Assembly (NCBI GenBank): GCA_012934845.2
Contig: WNNJ02003004.1
Coordinates: 1 to 64,000 of the forward strand
DNA from: Pomphorhynchus laevis
Lineage: Eukaryota; Acanthocephala; Palaeacanthocephala; Echinorhynchida; Pomphorhynchidae
Direction of reading: 5' to 3'
Length of the DNA: 64,000 nucleotides
Part shown: positions 47,734 through 56,639 of the stretch, piece by piece
Layout: each line of letters begins with the position of its first letter
Numbering within the stretch: position 1 is the stretch's first letter
Notes under the pieces: model-generated
What the model saw: only the letters and a program-made list of their open reading frames with translations
The model's database searches: none
Told to the model about the DNA's origin: nothing
Made by a program: the position numbers and the translations under genes

Positions 47734-48801
47734 TCATATAGACGACCCATCCATTAATGAGGAATTAACGGGTGTTGTGCCTACCTTTCCATTATTCGGT
47801 CTACGAACAATTTGAAAATTTCTAATTATGTAATTACTATTTGGGTTTGCAAGTCTTTTCTCTTGTAGCTGTTTGCGCAGAACCTGATTGGCAACACGCT
47901 CTTCGGGGGAAAAATCCGGTATGATGTAAACATTCCTAAAACGATCAACTTTTCTCAATTTATAAGAGTTTAATAAAACGTTGCTGGCCGTTACCTCGTC
48001 CGTTGAAACTAAAGTCCACGGAGGAATGTCTGTTCTTTTGGCTGGAAGTCGATGGACCTTAATTGAAAATTTTGCAGTTATTTGAATGCCTACAGCGGAT
48101 AAAATGTCTCTAACACTAGCTTCATCATCCGCTGTATTTGGTAGATTGCGTATAATAAAATTTGACGAGCGCAAAGCTGATTTTTTGCAACTGTTAATGA
48201 TTTCCAACGGGGAGTAGATACTTGATTTAATATTAGCAGTGGCAAGGATAGAACGCGTTACTTCTCTACGTACTACACTTGCGAAACTACGATTCTGAAA
48301 TGGAGAGGGTTTGTGAGATGATAGATTTTGAGAAAGGTTAGAAGATATTTCCTTGGATTGTGCTAATTTTAGTTCATCGATCTTAGCCTCCAAATTGCTT
48401 ATAGCAACATTCGCCTGTTCTAAGGATTGTTCTATAGTTGTAATGCGTTTTGCAGCACAAATTCCACAGATGAATCGCTGAAGAAAGAAATCTCGAGATA
48501 CCCTACGAGGAGACTTGACAACAGTATATAAAGAACAACCAAAACCGTCACATTTCAATTCAAATGACACGTACTCGCTAGAATCATCGTGACTTAACGG
48601 AATGGAATCAAGCTTATCTACGCTACGTGCAGTAAGCTGAGACAAATATGCAGATTTGGGAGCGTCAATAGAAGAATTCGCACGGTTGGAACACCTGCTA
48701 CCAGGAAGACAATCGACACAGAGTTTGCCGGACTTTGCACACAAACAGCTTTTGCAAACAGCATTTCGACCATTACATTGGCAACAATGAGAAGCAGACA
48801 T
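47734..48801 (-). CDS. LINE C ORF1: Cys-rich RNA-binding protein
   Basis: From ATG at 48801 (MSASHCCQCNGRNAVCKSCL) about 355 codons. The frame is open slightly upstream to 48867 without an ATG. Cysteine cluster (CCQCNGRNAVCKSCLCAKSG, CVDCLPGSRC), second metal-binding pairs (CDGFGCS, FICGICAAKR), heptad-rich stretch (SLEQANVAISNLEAKIDEL), RRM-like segment (SNFIIRNLPNTAD, PPWTLVSTDE), basic C-terminus (SPEERVANQVLRKQLQEKRL). It ends SSI then UGA in the context AUA-UGA-CUA, in frame with ORF2. Confidence 0.85.
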   Translation of the reverse strand: MSASHCCQCNGRNAVCKSCLCAKSGKLCVDCLPGSRCSNRANSSIDAPKSAYLSQLTARSVDKLDSIPLSHDDSSEYVSFELKCDGFGCSLYTVVKSPRRVSRDFFLQRFICGICAAKRITTIEQSLEQANVAISNLEAKIDELKLAQSKEISSNLSQNLSSHKPSPFQNRSFASVVRREVTRSILATANIKSSIYSPLEIINSCKKSALRSSNFIIRNLPNTADDEASVRDILSAVGIQITAKFSIKVHRLPAKRTDIPPWTLVSTDEVTASNVLLNSYKLRKVDRFRNVYIIPDFSPEERVANQVLRKQLQEKRLANPNSNYIIRNFQIVRRPNNGKVGTTPVNSSLMDGSSI

Positions 48802-49093
48802 TTTTCTTTTGTAATTAGCTTGAACAATGATTGCTGCTCGACACTCGTTGCTCGAAGGTTGTCGCAATATTGCTTGTCAGTAGATTGTATGTCCAGTGAT
48901 TGTATAGAATGTATGTTGTAAGTAGTATATTAAGCAGCCAAGAAGGTTGTCGAAGGTTTTTCGAAGGTTGTCGTAATATTGCTTGTCAGTAGCCAAAAAT
49001 TCGATGGCGATCCATTGTCTCTGTGTATTTACTTTAGATCTCAAACTTTTTTAAATTGTAAGTAGTTTATTAAGCAGCCAAGAAAGACTTAAA

Positions 49094-49095
<2 letters not shown>
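48802..49095 (-). promoter_or_regulatory. LINE C 5' region with two repeated modules
   Basis: GGTTGTCG(C/T)AATATTGCTTGTCAGTAG occurs near 48857 and 48965, and TTAAGCAGCCAAGAA near 48932 and 49069, giving two modules of about 110 bp. The layout parallels the repeated 5' end of LINE A although the sequence is different. A tandem-promoter role is inferred. Confidence 0.6.

Positions 49096-49132
<37 letters not shown>
49096..49132. repeat. (AAT)n tract at LINE C 5' / LINE C' 3' junction
   Basis: About 11 AAT repeats between the start of LINE C and the tail of its truncated copy. Confidence 0.95.
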
Positions 49133-49134
<2 letters not shown>

Positions 49135-50068
49135 AGAATTTATTATACCTCTTTACCTTTCGGTATTGGGTAAACAAAATAAATACACCAAAAGTTTATC
49201 AATTTTATAAATTGTATTTCAAAATCTTCTCCTACTGTCAATATCGGATAGTGACAGATTTTTCAAAATAGGGCAAGTGAAGATATGCAGGTTAGATGCG
49301 CATTCATTTTTGCAAAGAACACAAATGCACAAAGAGCACCGTGCATGTACTGGAATTCTAATAGCGCAGAATTTATCGTGATATCCATGGACAGATGCTC
49401 TCCAGATCAGCGGTCTTTTCCTTGCACAGGGTTCTCTCCATTTAGTCTGTAAGAATGCCGGAGTAAGATAAAATTCAGAATCCAATGAAGTCGTCTTTCG
49501 AAAGAACATGTTCAGATTAGTAGTAAATGATGCAGTGTGTTCAAGATTAAATGTTGAGCAGATGTATTTAGAGCAAGGTTCTAACGATGATAGTATCGCT
49601 ATAACCGATGAAGAACATTTTGGTGAGACTCCAACAATTCGCTTCACGAATCTCCATTGACACTTGTCCAACTGCTGAAAATTGAAGGGACTTAAATCCG
49701 ACCAGATAACTGGCAAAGCATATGAAACTATGGGAAGCAACATACTTCGAAAATACCGGAGGGCTCCTGAGAAAGATAAAGAACCTAAGTTTTTTGCATA
49801 AGAGGTTGCTACAACTAACTTCGAGGATTTACGATGTAGGTGTTCAGTAAATGACCATTTCGACGAAAGTAATACTCCCAAATAATTGTAACTATTGCAG
49901 AATTCTAAATCTACATTGCCTATTCTCAGCATGTCACATCGACGCAAAGGTCCACCTAACCGAAATTTAAGGGCTTTCGATTTATTTACGTTCACCGTCA
50001 ACTGATTTGATAAACAATAGGATGACAGAGCATCTAACGCACTTTGAGCGGATAAAAGATCTTTGATA
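49133..50068 (-). mobile_element. LINE C', 5'-truncated daughter of LINE C
   Basis: From the 3' tail to the AAAAGATCTTTG breakpoint at 50068 the sequence matches LINE C 44820-45755 without a difference that I could find over about 930 bp, including all 290 shared codons (DLLSAQSALDALSSYCLSNQ onward). It is truncated just after the YADD motif. Both sides are AAT-type simple repeat. Near-perfect identity means a very recent insertion, or gene conversion. Confidence 0.93.
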
Positions 50069-50289
50069 TAATAATAATAACAATCAATCTTTATCAATAA
50101 TAATAATAACAATCAATAATAATAATAAAATATATAAGTAAAGTGTGACATCATTTAAAGAATAACAAAGCAGATATTTCAAAAATTTTACTGATTAACA
50201 AATAGATGACATATGCTTGCGCTAATTTCTAAATAATTAAGCGATGATTTTGTTAAAATTTAAACCCGATTTTATGTAGTTATTATACT
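50069..50289. repeat. AT-rich with AATAATAATAACAATCAAT simple repeats
   Basis: Two blocks of ATAATAATAATAACAATCAAT at 50068-50126, then plain AT-rich sequence. Confidence 0.6.
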
Positions 50290-50870
50290 GTAGATTATTA
50301 TTACATAATAATCTGAGCCAAGAGCTCATAGATTATTGAGGCAGGCACATTGTTCCCAAATCGGGTGATTATATAGATAGTCACAGTTTTTTTTGGTAGG
50401 GGAAGTGATCCTTGTAAAATGGAATTTATATCCGCAGAGACACTTGTTGCTTTACTTAAATTGAATGTACATCGAGAGGTATGCTCGGATGTGGTAAAAG
50501 TCCTCCACGCGAACATCAAATCAACCAGCGTAAGTGAAATTTCAACAAGACATACTAAAAATGTTTTCATACGTTCGACATAAGGCAGTTACCGTGTTGA
50601 TCCAACCAAATCAGTGTCCCCACGTAATACTCTCAAAGTGTTGCATATCCTTGTGACATTGTAGATGAGTGACAGGAGACGAGTATAACATTGTGGGCAT
50701 TATATAAAATACGAAAGCTATGTTGATCAAGTTGACCAACAAACGCCTTAGTAATCCGAGTAGCCGAATGCATCTGCTAGACGAAATCGATGCGTGAAGT
50801 TGAGTGCTAAGGTCATGACAAACCATAACTACGAGATCGGATATGCAAGAAACATGCTGTATAGGGGGTA
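50290..50870 (-). pseudogene. decayed CR1-like LINE 3' fragment
   Basis: The minus strand encodes VSCISDLVVMVCHDLSTQLH, then SSRCIRLLGLLRRLL and TMLYSSPVTHLQ, then VDLMFAWRTF and TSRCTFNLS. These align with the better preserved element at 53383-54024 (VSCFSDLGVIVSKDIKTRVH, SKCRRMLGMLRRSF, HMLYASPAIHPQ, VVYVWRSL, SKSMFTI). There are several frame changes and a deletion. Confidence 0.65.
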
Positions 50871-51279
50871 GCGTCAACTCGTTTTTTAAAAAGGCGTCAA
50901 CTCGCAAAAAAAATATAAAATTTAAATTATTTAGTACATAAGAATTAATTTTGAATCATATTTTTCTAAAGAATGCTGAAATATAAAGATTTAATAAATA
51001 TATTTTCTTTTATAGCAATGGGAAAATATAACAAATCTTAAATATAAGATATTATATTATAATCAAATCTTATATTATAATCAATATATTTTCTATTATA
51101 GCAATGGGAAAATATAACAAATCTTTCCTCACTATAAACTCCACTATCATGCAAGAAAAACTTATTACCTTGGTAGTCTACTGTGTAAGGGGTTAATTTT
51201 TTACAAAAGCCTTGTAGCGAGTTCACGCCTTTCTCAAAAGAACGAGTTGGCGTCAACTCGCTATATGGCGAGTTGACGC
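50871..51279. mobile_element. small inverted-repeat element (MITE-like), ends GCGTCAACTCG
   Basis: GCGTCAACTCG words occur at 50871 and 50893 in one orientation and near 51243-51279 in both, ending in a perfect hairpin GCGTCAACTCGC-TATATG-GCGAGTTGACGC. The interior includes a 50-bp duplication of TATATTTTCTATTATAGCAA-type sequence at 51000 and 51085. No transposase and no convincing target duplication were found. Family unknown. Confidence 0.45.
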
Positions 51280-51339
51280 AAAGCTATATAAAAGTGAATA
51301 TTGCTGTTATTAATTGAATTAGTGATTTACCTAAAAATG

Positions 51340-51600
51340 ACCTTCAGAGTATGCATTGATATTTGCCTATATTCACCAAAACTCTATTAGATGTTCTCAC
51401 AAAGGATCGGTTATGGACTCATTTACTTTTCAATGTTTTTCTTGATAACTTGCTAAGTGGCTTGAAGTGTCAGTTATGAATTTTCTTAATGCCAGAATAT
51501 AGGGGTAGGGATAAAAATAAAGACAAGCAGGTTTTACAAGATGCCTTGATCACGTTTGCAGTTAGCGTGCTATCTATTTTATTTTAACAATGCGGGATGT
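51340..51600 (+). pseudogene. decayed LINE reverse transcriptase scrap
   Basis: CSHKGSVMDSFTFQCFS followed in another frame by NVFLDNLLSGLKCQ reproduces a worn GVPQGSVLGPLLFNVFLNDL motif of CR1/Jockey-like elements. Nothing else of the domain is readable. Confidence 0.45.
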
Positions 51601-51756
51601 GTCACATGATAGTAAATGAAATATGGTTTAATCAGCGACCTAAATAATGGACTTAAAGTATTAGATATGGTTCTCAGTCCATCCTCAATACGTATAAAAA
51701 CAATGTTCAATTTATTTTGTAAAAGCTGTTAAGTTTATTCCATTGAGAAAGGCTAC

Positions 51757-53079
51757 GGCAACATTTCCGAAAGGCGGACACAACTAGGCAAGAAAAAAAT
51801 TATCAAAAACAAAAGACCTTTATTAGACATTTAAAAAACATCTTTCATTTTTTTTGCAGCATAGTGTAGGTAAAGTTTAAAATTAAAATTATTTTTTTTC
51901 AAAAAAAATAAAATTTGAATATTTTTCAAGTGTTCGGATTAGTTAAAAATTATCACACAATGATAGCACATTATGTATCTACACCACATATAAGTTTTAT
52001 CTCGATACGACGTATATTACGCTTCAGATAAAATGTTCAATTTTTTGAACTCAAAAATATTTTTTCCTAAAAAAATCGATATGATAACCCATACTTTATT
52101 CATCTCACAACATCGACCATCTATCAATTAACATTTACACAAAAACTTATGAATTGATTTATTCAGTATGTTAAAAAAATTTAAATTTAAATTTTTTAAA
52201 TTAAAACAAAAATAATTAAAATTTTACCATTGCCCTTGTTAGTAGTTTGTTTACTGCAATATTATTATAATATGATTGCAATTTTAAAATTGCCAATTCC
52301 GCCAATTTTAAATCAGCGTTTAAAATTTTTAAAATTGTTAAAAGTAAATTTATTTTTATTCAAGATAATAAAGTAATGATGCAAATTTTTTGTGTATACG
52401 TTGATTTGTTGTAAGTTGGAAATAATAAGTAAAACATGATGATAGGATATCATACCAAAGTGCTTAAAAAGTATTTTGAAGTTCAAACATTAAATTTTGT
52501 TTTACAACGTAATACATGTTAAATCAATCTCAAACTTGAAAATAATGTAGATATATGATTTGTAATCGTATTATAATAATATTGCAGTAAACAAACTACT
52601 AACAAGGGCAATGGTAAAATTTTAAATTATTTTTTAATTAAAAAAATTTAAATTTAAGTTTTTTCAACATACTGAATAAATTAATTCATAAGTTTTTGTG
52701 TAAATGTTAAATGATAGATGGTCGATGTTGTGAGATGAAAAAAAGTATGGGTTATCATATCGATTTTTTTTGGAAAAAATATTTTTAAGTTCAAAAAATT
52801 GAACATTTTCTCTGAAGCGTAATATACGTCGTATCGAGCTAAAACTTATATGTGGTGTAGATACATAATGTGCAATCATTGTGTGATAATTTTTAACTAA
52901 TCCGAACACTTACTTGAAAAATATTCAAATTTTTTTTTTAAAAATTCAATTTTAATTTCAAAATTTACCTACACTATGCTGCAAAAAATGAAAGATGTTT
53001 TTTAAATGTCTAATAAAGGTCTTTCGTTTTTTATAATTATTTTCTTGCCTAGTTGTGTCCGCCTTTCGGAAATGTTGCC
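51757..53079. mobile_element. long-terminal-inverted-repeat DNA element (foldback/MITE), 1323 bp
   Basis: Terminal inverted repeats of about 520 bp (51757-52276 and about 52568-53079) start GGCAACATTTCCGAAAGGCG and enclose about 290 bp of non-coding AT-rich DNA. The 8-bp AAGGCTAC occurs immediately outside both ends (51749-51756 and 53080-53087), a clean target-site duplication. Eight bases fits hAT, P or Merlin-type transposases; the terminal sequence does not let me choose. No transposase is encoded, so it is non-autonomous. The arms differ by scattered changes, so it is not brand new. Confidence 0.9.
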
Positions 53080-53269
53080 AAGGCTACTAAACATGCAATC
53101 CACACATTTCGGTGGAATTGGAAAGCACATTCAGTAAATACGGTTTATTAGTATAAACCGTAGGTAATGGAATATTTAAGGATGTCTCAATTTATATTAT
53201 TACGAATTTAAATAAATAAATATTTAAATTTAATAAATATTAATTAATATTGATAAATAAATATTTATT

Positions 53270-54030
53270 ATATTTATTATTATTGTTACAACAGCCCAGG
53301 AGCATAAGCTCAAATTGGCTGGATCACATAGCTCAAAACATAAAAAAAACAGAAAATAAAGAAATAAAAGGTGAAACTGTCATTATCGTGATTTAATAAT
53401 TGCCTTGAACTTCTGGACGGAACCGCTGTCGATTGTCGATGTATGAAGATTGTTCCACAGGTCAGCAATGCGATCACTTATCGTAACACAATTTGTTTTG
53501 GGACGGACCCTGCGCTTTATCATAAGTCTGTGGCCTCGTAGTCGACCCGGTGCACGAATTGTAAACATAGACTTCGAAACATGTCCGGGTATAGACAGTG
53601 ACCTCCATACATACACTACGTCGGCGTCAGACAGCAAATGTTCAACAGTGTGTACATTCAACAATGCCAGTCTCTGGGTATAGTTGACACCACGCACTGA
53701 GGACACAAGATGGGTTGCTTGTCGTAATATCCGTTCGTATATTTCCAATTCGCCACGGAGCTGTGGGTGTATTGCAGGGGACGCGTATAACATGTGCGAT
53801 TTTATAAGGGCAGAGTAGGCAATGCGAAAACTAACTGGATCGAGTTGGCCAAACGAGCGTCTTAACATACCTAGCATACGTCGACATTTGGATGCGACAT
53901 ATTCGACGTGGACTCGTGTCTTTATATCTTTACTTACGATCACGCCTAGATCACTGAAACAAGAAACCTTTTCGATGTTTACATCTTCTATCGCATCATC
54001 TATCGAAGATGGATGATACATCATCTATCG
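53270..54030 (-). mobile_element. CR1-like LINE, 5'-truncated 3' end
   Basis: A 213-codon frame (54024-53383) covers the post-RT C-terminal region: CFSDLGVIVSKDIKTRVHVE, LGMLRRSFGQLDPVSFRIAY, RILRQATHLV, YVWRSLSIPG, GHRLMIKRRVRPKTNCVTIS, RIADLWNNLHTS. This part is open without stops. The 3' end lies in an ATTATTATT tract near 53275. The 5' breakpoint near 54005-54095 is a cluster of ATCTATCGAAGATG direct and inverted repeats. Confidence 0.8.
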
Positions 54031-54100
54031 AAGATGTATCATCTTCGATAGATGATATTACATCATATATCGAAGATGTTTACATCTTCCATCTTCTATT
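54005..54100. repeat. cluster of short ATC(T/A)ATCGAAGATG repeats in both orientations
   Basis: CATCTATCGAAGATG and its reverse complement occur at least four times within 95 bp, exactly where the CR1-like element begins. This looks like slippage or template switching at 5' end integration. Confidence 0.65.
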
Positions 54101-54164
54101 ATTATATGTAAATATTAATGAATTTATATTATATATAAATATCTATTAAAGGTTTCCTAATGAC

Positions 54165-54460
54165 GGTAAAAAAAGATTTATTTTAATGTGGCAAATGCGT
54201 GCCAGCGCACGCTTACATGACCACAACAAAACAAAAATGTAAATCATGTGTCGAGAGGGATTGAACGGAGAAGGTGTTTGAATGTGATAAAGGAAGGAGC
54301 GTGGCGGACGTCAGGGGGAGTTGATTCTAGGCGAGTGGGGCGGCGACGAGGAAAAATCGGAGACGGTAGTTGTTGGAGTAATTGGGAACGTGGAGTAAGA
54401 GGGTATGACGGGAACGCAGCGATAGCGAGGTGGGTCGTCTAAGAAGGAAGGTAGTACTGA
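54165..54460 (-). pseudogene. LINE family E 3' fragment
   Basis: Starts at AAAAAGATTTATTTTAATGTGG (the tail shared with 58885 and 62650) and reads on the minus strand as the C-terminal region (HSNTFSVQSLST-like and TSLSLRSRHTLLLHVP-like segments in shifted frames). GC-richer than the surroundings, as in other copies. Confidence 0.65.
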
Positions 54461-54904
54461 TAAATAAACTTGTTGATATGCTCATAATAATGTTATTATT
54501 CTAATCACAACTTTCATTCATAATAATTAATGATGAATAATATTTAATTTATTATTACACTTTAGGGGTGATTACAATCGTGGAGAATATTTTATACTAA
54601 ACGAATATTCCATACTAAACACAGATCAATACTCATTAATGCATCATGAATGAAGGTACATCCAGTGTCTTAAAATAAATGGAGGTACATCCAGTGTCTA
54701 TTGAATACGTCCATTCTTTAATGAATGAAGGGTACATCCAGTGTCTTTAGATAAAACTCCAATGATATTTATTCGGTCGTTTTCCCTAAACTCAGCATAG
54801 TAGCTGGTTGAATATATGCTAATGATGTATTTCTTACGTTGTAGTATCATTTTCTAGATAAATATTTTATTTTAAAACAAAGTATATAAAACTTTATTAG
54901 ATAT
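54461..54904. other. AT-rich spacer with three GGTACATCCAGTGTCT repeats
   Basis: GGTACATCCAGTGTCT occurs near 54656, 54692 and 54730, with ATGAATGAAGG before two copies. It is a small decayed tandem repeat; no gene is seen. Confidence 0.55.
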
Positions 54905-56473
54905 TACTATAATGGATAGATATTTTTTTAAACGGAAAAATTTGTTTTAGTAAAGCATACAATCAAGGTTACCCGCAAATGGGTCCAAAAATGTCGAGCA
55001 ATAAACTGCTGAATTGGATACTGGATACAGCTACGAAGACGAGTCGGCTGGGTGTTTGAATGTACTACGCATGGGAGTACCTCGTGTTGACCGTGGACTC
55101 CAGAGACAGGCCGATATTGACCGAGCAATTTCGAAGCTTATTTTTCTTTTTAGTCTAATAGCTATATCACTGTAGCGTATGTGTCCTTGTTGAGCTAAAG
55201 CGGTCGCAATAGTCTTTACTAGCATACTAGCTTCTTTGCCGAAACCCCCTGATGTTGAAAAGACGAGCGGGTTAAATGAGCTGTTTTCTATACTTCGGAT
55301 TCTTTCGAGGTACTTGGATTTTTTTCTTTTTTCGTTATAATCGAAAGCGTTGTCAGGACTGCGTATTGTGTTCGATTGAGCATGAGAAGAAAAGACATTG
55401 ACGTCGAAGAACGTCCGCTCGAATCGATATCCGTGTAAACCGGAGCAGACAATATCCAGACGGGCACATTGTTTGGTAGTAGTCGCTGGATTTTCAAAAC
55501 GGGTGCTCTCGGGAACGTTCGATAACTCCGGTTCAATCCCAACGTTGTGAGCAACTTGGCTTAGCGCTGATGCTATAGTGTCCCGAACCGCATTATGGCG
55601 AATAATCGGAAGACCACCATGTTTGCATGATAGTGCATGGGGAAGATTGATCTTCGAGCCACAGTAACAATTACACGTTTCAATCTCAGGCTCGATACTG
55701 CCATACCGTGCATTAAGTGCGTCGTGAAATTCGTTTGCTGACAAATAGAATTGTTCTTGTCGAAGTGGTAAAGCGCTTAGCCAAGAAGACGCACCGTGGT
55801 GTGCTGCATGTTTAATGGAATTCTGGGTGACTGGGGCTAGTTTGCTAATAATCTTTGAGGCGCGTTCTTGGTGTGAATTGAACCAAAATTGAGTGATTTC
55901 GCGGAGGATTGCATTTTGTTTTTCTCGTAGGTTGTCGCCAGTCACCTCATCGACATATGAGGAAACCAACATTATCGCTGATGCTTGTTCAAGTGGGGCA
56001 ACGAAAGTTGGCGAGTTTATCCCGATACCTCCAAATTCAAGAGGTGAGCACAAAATATCCGTCATCTCCTTGTTCGGCTTGAAAGTTGCCAGAAGAGGCA
56101 GCAATTGCGATTTGATAAATTCTTCGAGGTCGGACCACACTTTGTCGACTGAGCGGCATGTGCGCATTATGTGAATCCATTTCGACTGGATCGAGTGAAC
56201 CATGCCAGCGTAGGCTACGTGTGGGTCGATTCTGGCCACCATACTCAGACGCTCGACAAGAGCTTTCCATTTTGCAAACATGATTGCGGTAGAAGATTGT
56301 TCGTAATCGTCAAAACCAATTGGGGTTCCCAGAACATCTATGCCAGCTGTTGTTGAATTGATACTAGAATCAGGGAGAAGATCATTATGTATCGGAGAGT
56401 AAGACATAATATTAGATTTGTGTGGGTTAGTAAAATAGCCGAATGGATAGATATTACTATCAATCAATAACAA
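54905..56473 (-). mobile_element. retroelement C-terminal half: thumb, CCHC motif and restriction-like nuclease
   Basis: A 480-codon frame without stops covers the part after the polymerase active site (DVLGTPIGFDDYEQ, IDPHVAYAGMVHSIQSKWIH, LLPLLATF, SPLEFGGIGI). Then comes GASSWLSALPLRQEQFYLSA, a CNCYCGSKINLPHALSCKHG zinc motif, RHNAVRDTIA, IEPEL, ARLDI, FFDVNVFS and KRKKSKYLERI. The C-C-H-C, RHN and D...DV.V...K..KY series is that of restriction-like endonuclease tails in R2/NeSL/Hero-type LINEs. It could also be another RT family with the same tail. The polymerase core is missing, so it is 5'-truncated. The 3'UTR (54905-55030) is shared with the copy ending at 63250. Confidence 0.6.
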
Positions 56474-56639
56474 TATTCATAAAATCACTCCTTCTAGTCC
56501 AATTCCCACTCATTTTCTTAAGAATATAAACTCCTATATCGCATCCATCCTAACCACATTGTTCAACTTGTCTATCCGCAGCCACACATTTCCTTCCTAC
56601 TGAATATGCGTCACTGTTATTATTATTAATATTATTTAT

